Below are positions 41,268-50,867 of a stretch of DNA of 64,000 nucleotides, piece by piece. Every line of letters starts with the position of its first letter. Within the stretch, counting starts at the first letter, position 1. The notes below the pieces were generated by a model. It did no database searches, had not been told where the DNA came from, and saw only the letters and a list, made by a program, of their open reading frames with translations. Where the stretch lies: NCBI RefSeq assembly GCF_000378505.1, contig NZ_KB900003.1:1-64000 (forward strand), read 5' to 3'. Source of the DNA: Modicisalibacter luteus DSM 23508 (GTDB taxonomy: Bacteria > Pseudomonadota > Gammaproteobacteria > Pseudomonadales > Halomonadaceae). Position numbers and translations under genes: made by a program.

Positions 41268-43343
41268 ATGAAGAACAAAACCATATGGATTTCTGGTGTC
41301 ACGATTTTTACATGCATAGTCCTGGCGGTGGCGGTGATGGCGGGGGTGATGCGCTATTCGTCGATGCAATTGCTTGAGCGCGACGCCGAGCAGACCGCCA
41401 TATTTTGGGCTGAGTTCGCCAGCAGTAGTGTCCCGGATCTCGACGTACTGCTTACGGAAGGTGAGCTCACTGACGACGCCCATATCCAATTGAAGCGTTT
41501 TCGGCAAGTGGAGGAAGTGTTCCGGTTTAAGATGTTCAATCGCGAGGGGCACACCATGCTCGTCTCGGACGACCTGGATAACCCGGCTGGCGCCGAGCCT
41601 ACGGTAAGCAACATTGGGCATGGCAACACCAAGGTGCGAAATCTAGTCCTGAATGGACAGAACGTGGTCCTCCTGAAGAGAGCGGAAGATAACCAGCAGC
41701 GCCCCCCCATTTACAGTGAGGCCTATGTACCACTTAAGCGAGATGGGCAGATGCTTGGCGTCGTCGAGGTCTACGTCAATCAAACCGAGCGTGCCGCCCT
41801 CATCTCTCGTGCGTTCAACGTCGTTGCCGGGGCAATGTTCATCTTATTGAGCATGTTCGGACTGATTGGCGGCAGTGTTCTCTTGAGGCGCATCAAGGCT
41901 GAGCGGCGGGCGGATGAGCGCGTGCGCTACCTGGCCTATCATGATGTCCTGTCGGGGTTGATGAACCGGTCAAGTTTCAACGAAGCCCTGAATGAAGCCG
42001 CCCAGAGCTATCAGTCGGGCGGGCCGAGTTTCTCGGTGCTTTGTGTCGACCTTGACCATTTCAAGAGCGTGAACGACGCCCTCGGCCACGCCGCTGGCGA
42101 CGAGGTGCTTCGTCAGACCGGCGAACGCCTGCGCTCGCTGATTCGTCACGGTGATTTAGCCGCTCGCCTGGGAGGCGACGAATTCGCCATTTTACAGACT
42201 GGCGTGCACTCACCCGAGGACGTCAGCACTCTCGCGCAAAGGATAATCGAGGTTCTTGCCATCTCCTTTGACCTCGGTAACGAGGCAGTGCAGTGCCGGG
42301 GGTCGGTAGGCGCTGCCATCTTCGGCACCGATGCAACAACTACCGATGTGTTGCTGCACAAAGCGGCTCTCGCGCTCTATCGCTCCAAGCTGTTCGGACG
42401 CGGCATATTCAGTTTTTATGACGAGAAGCTCGATAAGGAGCTGGCGGAACGTAGTATCTTGACCGGAGAGCTTCGAAAAGCGATAGATGAAGAGCAATTC
42501 AAGCTGTTCTACCAGCCTCAATTTGCTTCGGATGGCACTACCCTCAAGGGATACGAAGCATTGCTGCGCTGGGTACACCCTACCCTCGGCTTACAAATGC
42601 CGGATAAGTTTATACCACTCGCAGAAGAGACCGGCCTGATCGTACCGCTAGGCAAATGGGTTCTTCATACTGCTTGTGCGCAAGCGGCCAGCTGGCCGGA
42701 GGAGCTGAGCGTTGCAGTCAACCTTTCCGCCGTTCAGCTCCGACAACAAGACCTTGTCGAAGACGTTGCCAGGGCACTCGATGTGAGCGGGCTGTCGGCC
42801 TATCGCCTCGAGTTGGAAATCACCGAGTCGATGCTGATGAGCAATACCACCCAGATCACTCAGACGCTGGGCCGCCTTAGCGCAATGGGAGTACGGATTG
42901 CCATGGACGACTTCGGCACAGGCTACTCGAGCATGGCGTATCTTTGGCGCTTTCCCTTTGACAAGTTGAAGATTGACCGTGCTTTCACTGAAAGCATCGC
43001 CGTGGACTCGAAGGTGGACGCGGTTGTCAAATCGATCATTTCGCTGGCGCACTCGCTACAGATGCAGGTAAACGCAGAAGGCATCGAGACCATGGATCAA
43101 CTGGAGGCACTACGCAGCTTAGAATGCGATGAAGTCCAAGGCTATATGCTGGGTCGCCCGGTCCCTGAGGATCAGCTGGTGCATAAGCGAGAGTCAAAAG
43201 ACGCTGGCTCCAGCAGCATCACTGCAATTAAACCCTTCGATGTCAGGTTCAGTAAAGATGATTACGCTTTTGTGGTAGGTCAGAAGAGATGCCCCGCCCA
43301 AGGCAGAGCTATAGCATCTGATGCAGTCAGTGAACGAACTTAA
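41268..43343 (+). CDS. Membrane-bound GGDEF-EAL protein (cyclic-di-GMP turnover)
   Basis: The N-terminal membrane helix (~8-28) and a second at ~190-208 bracket a periplasmic sensor region. A GGDEF domain follows with intact GGDEF (~302) and an allosteric I-site RxxD (RHGD) five residues before it. The EAL domain has EALLRW (~430), NLSAVQL, ELEITES, DDFGTGYSS, NAEGIE and QGYMLGRP, the set of metal and catalytic residues expected for phosphodiesterase activity. The 691-residue product could thus make or degrade cyclic-di-GMP; which dominates cannot be read. It is just beyond the right repeat of the islet and not part of it. Confidence 0.9.
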   Translation: MKNKTIWISGVTIFTCIVLAVAVMAGVMRYSSMQLLERDAEQTAIFWAEFASSSVPDLDVLLTEGELTDDAHIQLKRFRQVEEVFRFKMFNREGHTMLVSDDLDNPAGAEPTVSNIGHGNTKVRNLVLNGQNVVLLKRAEDNQQRPPIYSEAYVPLKRDGQMLGVVEVYVNQTERAALISRAFNVVAGAMFILLSMFGLIGGSVLLRRIKAERRADERVRYLAYHDVLSGLMNRSSFNEALNEAAQSYQSGGPSFSVLCVDLDHFKSVNDALGHAAGDEVLRQTGERLRSLIRHGDLAARLGGDEFAILQTGVHSPEDVSTLAQRIIEVLAISFDLGNEAVQCRGSVGAAIFGTDATTTDVLLHKAALALYRSKLFGRGIFSFYDEKLDKELAERSILTGELRKAIDEEQFKLFYQPQFASDGTTLKGYEALLRWVHPTLGLQMPDKFIPLAEETGLIVPLGKWVLHTACAQAASWPEELSVAVNLSAVQLRQQDLVEDVARALDVSGLSAYRLELEITESMLMSNTTQITQTLGRLSAMGVRIAMDDFGTGYSSMAYLWRFPFDKLKIDRAFTESIAVDSKVDAVVKSIISLAHSLQMQVNAEGIETMDQLEALRSLECDEVQGYMLGRPVPEDQLVHKRESKDAGSSSITAIKPFDVRFSKDDYAFVVGQKRCPAQGRAIASDAVSERT

Positions 43344-43456
43344 AAGCTGGTCCTCGCTACGCAACAATCAACCGAGTCGAATAACAGGTCGTTAGCAACC
43401 GAAGCCCCTTGGACAAGCGTTTGCGAGCTTGATTTAGCATTAATCCAATCACTAGC

Positions 43457-43494
43457 AAAACCGCCGCCACTGAATGATTCAGGGTGGCGGTTTT
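43457..43494. terminator. Bidirectional terminator between the GGDEF-EAL and antiporter genes
   Basis: The outer stem aaaaccgcc / ggcggtttt encloses an inner tgaat-g-attca hairpin. Flanking A and T runs serve both directions. The outer stem resembles the tRNA-Pro terminator, but the loop is different. Confidence 0.75.
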
Positions 43495-43520
43495 GCGTTG
43501 CATTTCAGATGGTGGCACCG

Positions 43521-44756
43521 CTACGCCGCACCCACGTGTCTGCGACGCCGGTCCATCCAACCCATGAGCGGCGCGGAAAGCATACCGTAGGATACGATCG
43601 AGAGCAGCACGACGAGACTGATCAGTGTCCAGGCCGTGTCGACTTCACCGAAGTCCTCGATATTGGTGGCATAGGACAGATAGTAAAACGACCCGACGCC
43701 ACGGATGCCGAAGAGACTAACGATCGAGCGCTCACAGCGACGCATGCCACTGCCGACCAGGCTCAGCATCCCGACTACTGGCCGGATCACGAACAGGACC
43801 ACAATCGCCGCCGCAACGATCGGCCAGGTCAGGCCATCGAGCAACGGGCCCGCCAAGCTCCCTCCGAAGAGGACCAGCAAGGTCATCATCAGCAGATGCT
43901 CGGCTTGTTCGGTGAAATCGTAGAGCCGATGGTTGTACTCGTTGTGATTGTCTCGCCGCCGCATGACCAGGGCAGCGACGAAGACGGCAACGAAGCCATA
44001 GCCATGGATCAGTTCCGCCCCGGCATAGGCCACAAAAGTGATCCCCAGTGACGCAAACCCCTGCCCGGTACGCGCAATGATTTTATGACGCATCCGATAA
44101 ACGATGTTACCGAGCATACTGCCCACGACCCAACCAGCCGCAAAGCCGGCAGCTACCCGCCAGACCACATCGAGAATTAGCCATTCCCAAGTCCACGGGC
44201 CCCAACTGGCACCATGCGCCGCCAAGCCGATAGCCAGGAAAGTGAACGGGAACGCCAGCCCGTCATTGAGCCCCGCTTCCGAGGTTAGACTGAAGCGTAC
44301 TTCGTCTTCCGGCTCCGCCTGGGGCGGCCCGACCCTGACATCGGCTGCCAGTACCGGATCAGTAGGTGCCAATGCTGCGCCGATCAGCGCTGCTGTCTCC
44401 CAGGGGAGCCCGAGAAAGAAGGCGCCCAGCGCCGCGATTGCCGCAATGGATAGCGGCATGGCCAACCCGATCAGGCGGAAAGTATTGGCCCATTCCCGCC
44501 ACTTGAGCCGCTTGTCGATGCTCAGCCCGGCCCCGGTGAGCGAGACGATGATGGTGAGCTCCGTCAGAAATGTCAGGGCCTGCGGATAGTCGCGTGGCGT
44601 TAGCCCCGACTCATCCATCAAATGGAAAAAGCCGTAACCGATCGCCACGCAAATGATTGGTAGAGTCAGCGGTAGATTACGGATAAAGATAGGAAACCAG
44701 GCCACCAACAGGATCAGCAGCCCGAAGCCTCCAAGAAAGAAGATATGCGATTCCAC
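43521..44756 (-). CDS. CPA1-type sodium(potassium)/proton antiporter
   Basis: This inner-membrane exchanger of the CPA1 (NhaP-like) family has 411 residues and about 12 hydrophobic segments. The family core motifs are present: APTDPVLA (~130) and EAGLNDGLAFPF (~160), with the Asn-Asp pair that binds the transported ion. It lacks a long C-terminal regulatory tail. Such antiporters help halophiles control internal sodium and pH. It is a single-gene unit, with the shared terminator downstream. Confidence 0.9.
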   Translation of the reverse strand: MESHIFFLGGFGLLILLVAWFPIFIRNLPLTLPIICVAIGYGFFHLMDESGLTPRDYPQALTFLTELTIIVSLTGAGLSIDKRLKWREWANTFRLIGLAMPLSIAAIAALGAFFLGLPWETAALIGAALAPTDPVLAADVRVGPPQAEPEDEVRFSLTSEAGLNDGLAFPFTFLAIGLAAHGASWGPWTWEWLILDVVWRVAAGFAAGWVVGSMLGNIVYRMRHKIIARTGQGFASLGITFVAYAGAELIHGYGFVAVFVAALVMRRRDNHNEYNHRLYDFTEQAEHLLMMTLLVLFGGSLAGPLLDGLTWPIVAAAIVVLFVIRPVVGMLSLVGSGMRRCERSIVSLFGIRGVGSFYYLSYATNIEDFGEVDTAWTLISLVVLLSIVSYGMLSAPLMGWMDRRRRHVGAA

Positions 44757-44993
44757 GCCAGCAGCCCTCCCTGGACATCCTGAGCCCCGCCGAGATACTC
44801 GTCCATGAGCCTTGAACAGGCGGAGCCGATTGAAAAGCGATGTTATATAGCGTAGCGGCCCGATCCATGAGAAACATGCGCAGCCTGCGATAGTTCAGGC
44901 CTATCGAGGCAGTGAGCAAGTTCAAACGGAAAAAAATGCCAATCAAAGCCATGGTGGTAAGCACAGCAGACAACACAAAACCAAGGGTGCGCG

Positions 44994-45416
44994 ATGCAGC
45001 GACTATCACTGGATACGGGAATACTTCGCGTGCGAGACCTGAACGCCATGAAGGCGTTCTGCATCGACATGCTACGCTTGCCCGTACTGCTGGAGACCGC
45101 CACGGCGGTCACCTTCGAGCTCGGTGTGGATACTCGCGGGCATACCCAAGTATTCATGTTGCTTGCCGATGAGCATGCCGACACCCCACGCCACCTGACC
45201 CTGGAGGTCAGCGACAAGGAATTTCCGCCCCTTTGCGAGCATCTGCGCCAGCGTGGCGTCCAGCTGTTCCAGAGCGAGGACAGCAGCGCCCCGGGGTGCG
45301 CCTGGCGCATCCTGAGTTGCAATGCGCCCGAAGGCCACAGGTTAGTTGTCGTCGGCATCGATCCGACACGCTGCGCACCGATCACGGCAGCCCCTCCCGC
45401 CACCTCGCGGCAGTAA
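44994..45416 (+). CDS. VOC-superfamily (glyoxalase/dioxygenase-like) protein
   Basis: The 140-residue protein has the beta-alpha-beta-beta-beta modules of the vicinal oxygen chelate fold: TGILRVRDLNAMKAFCIDML at the start and a second module from about residue 65 ending in GHRLVVVGID. Members bind a metal and act on diverse substrates (glyoxalase I, fosfomycin resistance, extradiol dioxygenases). No substrate can be assigned. AAGGGTG precedes the start. It is convergent with a small membrane-protein gene. Confidence 0.75.
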   Translation: MQRLSLDTGILRVRDLNAMKAFCIDMLRLPVLLETATAVTFELGVDTRGHTQVFMLLADEHADTPRHLTLEVSDKEFPPLCEHLRQRGVQLFQSEDSSAPGCAWRILSCNAPEGHRLVVVGIDPTRCAPITAAPPATSRQ

Positions 45417-45420
45417 TGCC

Positions 45421-45666
45421 TCAGTCCGACATACAACTCTCCGAGTCTTTACGGGCACGCTCGGCGGCCGCCTTGCGGGCCTTGTTACGACGGTAGAGCC
45501 GCATCAGCGCCACGCTCAGCGCAACAAGCAGCATGATACCCAGCGTGACACCCTGCCAGGGCCGTGCCTCGTCCTCCAGCCATGTTTCCAAGATGATGAT
45601 CAATACGAACCCGAACGCTTGGCTGGCAATGGCCAGTGCACGCAGCGGATCGAAAGATTTGCCCAT
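45421..45666 (-). CDS. Small two-helix membrane protein, unknown function
   Basis: This 81-residue protein starts MGKSFDPLRALAIASQAFG. There are two hydrophobic segments (~8-27 and ~42-60) and a basic then acidic C-terminal tail (RRNKARKAAAERARKD). The start at 45666 has GGAG seven bases upstream; the frame extends further but without protein-like features. I do not recognise the family. It is divergent from the TlpA-like gene. Confidence 0.6.
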   Translation of the reverse strand: MGKSFDPLRALAIASQAFGFVLIIILETWLEDEARPWQGVTLGIMLLVALSVALMRLYRRNKARKAAAERARKDSESCMSD

Positions 45667-45793
45667 GACAGCACTCCAGCGACGCCAAGCGCCGTATGAT
45701 GACAGGAACGAACGACAACAGTAGGCTGGCAGTATTGTAACCGGCGATGCTCGCCGAGAGAAAACCCGCTTTCCGAAGGACCCCCTGCACGCC

Positions 45794-46591
45794 ATGGATG
45801 CCCTCGCGCTAGGCCCACTGCTGATCCCCCTGCCCCGTCTGTATGCCTTCATTGCGGCCCTGGCCCTGGTGCTGGCCAGCCTGGCGGTCCTGCAGTTATC
45901 CAGATCGCAGCGCGGCCGTTGGTTCAATGGCCTGCTGTTGGCCTGGCTGATCGCCGCCCGCCTGGGCCATGTGCTGATGTACTGGGATAGCTATGCTGCC
46001 GCCCCGCTGGATGCGCTGAAGTTCTGGCAGCCCGGCTACAGTGCCACATGGGGCCTGCTCGGTGCTGCGGCATGGAGCGCCTGGTACTTGCGGCAGCGCC
46101 TGGTCACGCTGGTTACTGCCCAGGTTATGCTGGCTACCGCCTTTGCCGTGTGGCTAGGGCTCATGCTATGGAATCCACTGGGTAGCAACGCCCAGGTGCA
46201 GGCACTGCCCGAACTGACCTTGGAAAACCTCGACGGCGACCCCGTCGCCTTGTCATCGCTGAAGGGCGAGACGGTGATTCTCAACCTATGGGCAAGCTGG
46301 TGTCCGCCGTGCCTGCGCGAAATGCCCTTGCTCGTCGAGAGCGATGCCCGTGCCGGTGTTCGGGTGGTCGTGGTCAACCAGGGTGAAAGCCTGCTTCAAG
46401 TCGTCCGTTACATGGACGCTAATGAGCTGGACTTCGAGCACGCCCTACTTGACCCCCAGCAGCAGATGATGGCCCTGACCGCCACGCCGGGTTTGCCCAC
46501 CACTCTGCTCTTCGATGCCTCCGGCCGCCTTGTCGACCAGCATGTCGGTGAACTGTCGCGAGCGCAGCTCGATGCCTGGCTGTCGCACTAG
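45794..46591 (+). CDS. Fusion of an Lgt-like membrane domain and a TlpA-type thioredoxin domain
   Basis: Residues 1-130 form about four membrane segments. The stretch AARLGHVLMYWDSY...PLDALKFWQPGYSATWGLLG resembles prolipoprotein diacylglyceryl transferase (Lgt), but the essential FHGG histidine position reads ATWG, so Lgt activity is unlikely. Residues ~135-265 are a TlpA/ResA-like thioredoxin domain with active site WASWCPPC (~166-173) and the cis-proline region TPGLPTTLLF. The likely role is a membrane-tethered periplasmic thiol reductase, for example in cytochrome c maturation or oxidative repair. Total length is 265 residues. It precedes rapA on the same strand. Confidence 0.75.
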   Translation: MDALALGPLLIPLPRLYAFIAALALVLASLAVLQLSRSQRGRWFNGLLLAWLIAARLGHVLMYWDSYAAAPLDALKFWQPGYSATWGLLGAAAWSAWYLRQRLVTLVTAQVMLATAFAVWLGLMLWNPLGSNAQVQALPELTLENLDGDPVALSSLKGETVILNLWASWCPPCLREMPLLVESDARAGVRVVVVNQGESLLQVVRYMDANELDFEHALLDPQQQMMALTATPGLPTTLLFDASGRLVDQHVGELSRAQLDAWLSH

Positions 46592-46739
46592 CTCACTGGA
46601 CTATGCTGTCGAGCAGCCTGACATCAACGCTTAATCGTCTACTTCATTTCCTGTAAGATACCGCGCCCCGTCGCTGCCAACGCGGCTCGGCAGGATTTAT
46701 TGCGGCGGGCGAGCACCGTTTTTCGAGCATCGAGGCACC

Positions 46740-49676
46740 ATGAGCGAATTCATTCCCGGCCAGCGCTGGATTAGCGACGGCGAGGCCGAACTGGGCCTGG
46801 GCACCATCCTGAACGTCGATTTCCGCAGTGTGACCGTCCTGTTCGCCGCTAATCAGGAAACGCGCACTTACAGTGTGCGTCAGGCACCGCTGACCCGTGT
46901 GGTCTTCGGTAGCGGCGACCGCATCGATGCCGCCGAGGGCTGGCAGCTGATCGTCGATGACATCAAGGAGATCGATGGTCTTATTGTCTATATCGGCGAG
47001 ACCGACGACGGCGAACTGCGCGAGCTATCGGAAGCCCAGATCGCCGATAGCATGCAATTCAATCAGGCGCGCGATCGTCTGTTGACTGGCCAGGTCGACC
47101 GCAACGATTGGTTCGACCTGCGCTTCCGTACCTTGCACCATTTTCATCGCATTGAGCAGAACCCGGCGCTAGGCCTGGCCGGCCCCAAGATCGACCTGAT
47201 CGCGCATCAACTTTACATCGCCGATGAAGTCTCGCGGCGTCACGCCCCACGCGTGCTGCTCGCCGACGAAGTGGGGCTGGGCAAGACCATCGAGGCGGGC
47301 CTCATTCTGCACCGCTTGCTGCTCACTGGGCGTGCCGAGCGAGCGTTGATTCTGGTACCCGACAGCCTCACCCACCAGTGGCTGGTCGAGCTACTGCGTC
47401 GCTTCGGCCTGGAAGTGACCCTGCTCGACGAGCAGCAGAGCCAGGCCTACGGCGACACCAACCCCTTCGAGACCGGCCAGTTGATACTGGCCAGCCAGCA
47501 GTGGCTGTTTGCCAACTCGCACCGCCAGTCCCAGGCAGAAGCCTGCCGCTGGGATATGCTGATCGTCGACGAAGCGCACCATCTGGACTGGTCACCCGAA
47601 GGCAGCGGGCCAGGCTATGCTTGTGTCGAACGGTTATCCCATGCCGCGTCCGGCCTGCTATTGCTCACCGCCACTCCGGAGCAGATGGGCGTGGAAAGTC
47701 ATTTTGCCCGCCTGCGCCTGCTCGACCCGGACCGTTACCACGACCTGAGCGCCTTCATGGCCGAGGAAGCCGGCTATGTCGAGGTCGCCACCGCCATCGA
47801 CGCTCTCGATAAACTGCCCGGCGACAGTAATGCCTTCACGGTGGTCGAGCGCGTCATCGACGACGATGATAGCCAGGCCCTGCTCGAAACCCTGGTCGAC
47901 GCCGAAAGCAACGAAGAGCAGCGTGCCGCCGCACGCCGTCAACTTCGCGAGCAACTGCTCGACCGCCATGGCACCGGCCGGGTGATGTTTCGCAACAGCC
48001 GCCGCCACGTTGCAGGATTTCCCGAGCGTCACCTTCACGTTGCCTCGCTGGAGCTGCCGTCGGCCTATCGGCGCCTGCTACGCAAGCTGAGTCGCGACGA
48101 GGATGCCCTCGATGAGTTGCTGATCGAGACCGGCCTCGACCATCCCGATGTATTGCTATACCTCGATACCACCTACCGGGCCCTGTCCGACGACCCGCTC
48201 AACGCCGAACCCTGGTGGCAGATCGACCCGCGTGTGACCTGGCTGCTGGAGCTGCTCACCGACGCCGGCCGCGACAAGGTGCTGGTCATTGCCCACGACC
48301 GTGAGACAGCCACCGACTTGGCTGAAGCGCTGCGCATACTGGGCGGCGTGCACGCTCCGGTATTCCACGAGGGCATGACACTGGTCGAGCGCGACCGCGC
48401 GGCAGCCGAGTTCGCCGATGAGGAGGATGGCAGCCAAGTCATGGTGTGCTCGGAGATCGGCTCGGAAGGGCGTAATTTCCAGTTCTGCCGCCACCTGGTG
48501 ATGTTCGACCTGCCCCAGCACCCCGATCAGCTCGAGCAACGCATTGGGCGTCTCGACCGTATCGGCCAGCGCCACGCCATCGAATTGCATGTTCCGGTCT
48601 TCGCCGACAGCCCGGGGGAGCGATTGTTGCGTTGGTACCAAGAGGGCATGGACGCTTTCAGCGCCCCGCATGGGGTGGGCAGCGATCTGTACGACGCCTT
48701 CGGTCACGCCCTGGCCGATGCCCTGCTCGACCCCGAGAGCCTCGACGAGATCATCAACGAGACCCGTGCCCTGTTCGAGACGCGTCTTTCCGAGCGCGAT
48801 GCCGGTCGCAATCGCCTGCTGGAACTCAACGCCTGCCGTCACGAGCGCGCCGAAACCGTCGCCGATGCCATCCGCGAGTTGGATGCGGACAAGGCCCTCC
48901 CGCGCTATCTCGACCAGGCTTTCGACATCTTCGGCATCGACAGTCAGGATCTGGGAGGTGAGTTGACCCATCTTCGGGCCGGCCCACATATGCTGGATGG
49001 TTTGCCCGGCCTGGCGAAGGGCGAGGAAGGTTTTACGGCCACCTTGTCACGCGCCCGCGCCCTGGCCCGTGACGATGTGCAGCGCCTGTCCTGGGAACAC
49101 CCTCTGGTTCGCGAGATGCTGGGGCGCATCCTCGACGGTGCAATGGGCAACACCGCCCTGGCCCTGCTCAATCACCCGGCGATTCCCGCCGGCCGGTTAA
49201 TGGTGGAGCTGGTGTTCCGTACCTACTGTCCGGCGCCGTCTCGCCTACACGTCAATCGCTTTCTACCGCCCACCGCGATCCGCGTCCTGCTCGATGAGTC
49301 CGGGGCCAACCTGTCGGACAAGGTGTCCTTTACCGGTCTTGCCAAGAACCTTCAGAAGGTCAAAAAAGCCGTGGCGCGCGATCTCATCAAGTCGCGCCAT
49401 GGCCAACTGCGCGACCTGCTGACACAAGGCGAGGGTGAGGCCGACCGCGAGCTGCCAAGCATCATCGAGATGGCACAACAGCGCATGCGTGACGAGCTCG
49501 ACGATGAACTCACTCGCCTGCAGGCGCTCGCCCGGCATAATCCAGCAGTCCGTGATGACGAGATCGAGGCCCTGCGCGACGAGCGTGAGGTCCTCGATAC
49601 GGCCATCGAGGGCACCCGCCTGCGCCTGGATGCCGCGCGAGTGATCGTGACCGTGGATAACCAGACGCGGCGCTAG
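46740..49676 (+). CDS. rapA: RNA polymerase-associated ATPase RapA
   Basis: This Swi2/Snf2-type ATPase binds RNA polymerase and recycles it after transcription. The N-terminal tudor-like region (FIPGQRWISDGEAELGLG) precedes the helicase core: Walker A ADEVGLGKTIEAG (~178-190), DEAHHL (~278) and motif V-VI in the second RecA-like domain (SEGRNFQFC, HPDQLEQRIGRLDRIGQ). At 978 residues it matches E. coli RapA (968). The start has GAGG a few bases upstream. Its stop lies one base from the stop of the convergent yfcH. Confidence 0.95.
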   Translation: MSEFIPGQRWISDGEAELGLGTILNVDFRSVTVLFAANQETRTYSVRQAPLTRVVFGSGDRIDAAEGWQLIVDDIKEIDGLIVYIGETDDGELRELSEAQIADSMQFNQARDRLLTGQVDRNDWFDLRFRTLHHFHRIEQNPALGLAGPKIDLIAHQLYIADEVSRRHAPRVLLADEVGLGKTIEAGLILHRLLLTGRAERALILVPDSLTHQWLVELLRRFGLEVTLLDEQQSQAYGDTNPFETGQLILASQQWLFANSHRQSQAEACRWDMLIVDEAHHLDWSPEGSGPGYACVERLSHAASGLLLLTATPEQMGVESHFARLRLLDPDRYHDLSAFMAEEAGYVEVATAIDALDKLPGDSNAFTVVERVIDDDDSQALLETLVDAESNEEQRAAARRQLREQLLDRHGTGRVMFRNSRRHVAGFPERHLHVASLELPSAYRRLLRKLSRDEDALDELLIETGLDHPDVLLYLDTTYRALSDDPLNAEPWWQIDPRVTWLLELLTDAGRDKVLVIAHDRETATDLAEALRILGGVHAPVFHEGMTLVERDRAAAEFADEEDGSQVMVCSEIGSEGRNFQFCRHLVMFDLPQHPDQLEQRIGRLDRIGQRHAIELHVPVFADSPGERLLRWYQEGMDAFSAPHGVGSDLYDAFGHALADALLDPESLDEIINETRALFETRLSERDAGRNRLLELNACRHERAETVADAIRELDADKALPRYLDQAFDIFGIDSQDLGGELTHLRAGPHMLDGLPGLAKGEEGFTATLSRARALARDDVQRLSWEHPLVREMLGRILDGAMGNTALALLNHPAIPAGRLMVELVFRTYCPAPSRLHVNRFLPPTAIRVLLDESGANLSDKVSFTGLAKNLQKVKKAVARDLIKSRHGQLRDLLTQGEGEADRELPSIIEMAQQRMRDELDDELTRLQALARHNPAVRDDEIEALRDEREVLDTAIEGTRLRLDAARVIVTVDNQTRR

Positions 49677-49677
49677 G

Positions 49678-50574
49678 TCATTGTCCCAGAATGGCGCTGA
49701 ACGCCTCGTCCAGTGTCGGATAGAGGAAGGTGAAACCCGCCGCCTCGAGCCGCCGGGGCCGCATGTCGGCCCCGGTCAGCAGTAGACGGGACATCTCGCC
49801 CAGTGCCAACCTGAGTAATGGTGCCGGCGCCGGCACCAGGGCCGGACGTCCCAAGTGCCGGGCCAGGGAACGGGTAAATTCTGCATTGGTCACTGGCTGC
49901 GGTGCCGAGCCATTGAACGGCCCGTCCAGCGACGACTCTCGGAGTAGAAACTCGATACTGCGCACCAGGTCGAGCCGGTGGATCCACGGCATGAACTGCC
50001 GTCCGTCGCCCAAACGCCCCCCCAGGCCCAGCCGGAAGGCGGGCAGCATCTTTTGCAACGCACCGCCCCCGGCGTCCAGTACCAGCCCGGTACGCAAAAG
50101 AGCCACTCGCACACCGTATTGCTCGGCACCGCGCGCCGATGCTTCCCACTCGGCACACAACCGGTGGGCGAATTCATCGTGTGGCGCGGTGTCCTCATCG
50201 ACCGCCCGTTGTCCCTGATCACCGTAGTAGCCCATCGCCGAGCCAGAAACCATCACGCCGGGGGGTGTCGTCAGTTGCGAGCACAGTGTCACGAGGTCCT
50301 GCGTGATCCCCAGCCGGGAATCGCGCAGGCGTTGTTTTTGCGCCTCGCTCCAGCGCCGCCCCGCGATCGACTCACCCGCCAAGTTGACAATAGCCTCGGG
50401 TGAGGTATCCGTGAAATCGAGCACATGCTGGCGAATGTCACAGCCTGGAGGCAGTCGCCGACGCGCCTTGTCCGGAGTTCGGGACACGACCGACAGGACA
50501 TGGCCGCGCTCCTGAAGATAGCGACAGAGCAATTGCCCGACGAAGCCGCTGCCCCCAGTGACCAGAATACGCAT
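49678..50574 (-). CDS. yfcH: NAD-dependent epimerase/dehydratase family protein (YfcH, TIGR01777-type)
   Basis: This extended short-chain dehydrogenase of 298 residues has the Rossmann motif TGGSGFVG (~6-13) at the N terminus, the family stretch NLAGESIAGRRWSEAQK (~62-78), SGSAMGYYG, and a C-terminal DUF1731-like region. The start at 50574 is supported by GGAGG five bases upstream. Substrate is unknown. It is divergent from a merR-photolyase pair and shares their intergenic region, a grouping also seen in light-responsive LitR-type regulons of other proteobacteria. Confidence 0.85.
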   Translation of the reverse strand: MRILVTGGSGFVGQLLCRYLQERGHVLSVVSRTPDKARRRLPPGCDIRQHVLDFTDTSPEAIVNLAGESIAGRRWSEAQKQRLRDSRLGITQDLVTLCSQLTTPPGVMVSGSAMGYYGDQGQRAVDEDTAPHDEFAHRLCAEWEASARGAEQYGVRVALLRTGLVLDAGGGALQKMLPAFRLGLGGRLGDGRQFMPWIHRLDLVRSIEFLLRESSLDGPFNGSAPQPVTNAEFTRSLARHLGRPALVPAPAPLLRLALGEMSRLLLTGADMRPRRLEAAGFTFLYPTLDEAFSAILGQ

Positions 50575-50750
50575 GGCACCTCCCATGTTGCTCAGTGTTT
50601 ATACAACCATTCTACATAGCTGCTAGCCTTGTAAGTCTAGCTGCGATGGCCCGTGGTTGCGCCGACCAGGACAGCATCCTGTCTTTGCCGTTGCGCTGGC
50701 CAGCATCATCGAGCGGCATGATAATCCCCCCGCAGCTTGAGAAGTCAGGG

Positions 50751-50776
50751 TTGTACAAACCAGACGCCTTGTACAA
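50751..50776. promoter_or_regulatory. MlrA/LitR-type operator TTGTACA-N12-TGTACAA
   Basis: The perfect inverted repeat TTGTACA (50751-50757) and TGTACAA (50770-50776) has a 12-base spacer. Half-sites and spacing equal the core of the E. coli MlrA operator described upstream of csgD. It lies 92 bases before the merR start in the spacer shared with yfcH. TACAAT (50772-50777) inside it could be a -10 element, so binding might control the promoter directly. Confidence 0.6.
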
Positions 50777-50867
50777 TATGGTGCCCAAACCTTGCCGAGG
50801 CAGAATGAGCTGCCAGCCTCGCCATCGCGCGGCAGCAAGGCTTTTCCAGCAAAAGGAATGCGTGCGC

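Noticed and set aside
43457..43494. Possible third copy of the att-like repeat
   Set aside because: Only the outer accgcc/ggcggt stem is shared with the tRNA-Pro terminator; the tRNA part and loop are different, so it is treated as an ordinary terminator.
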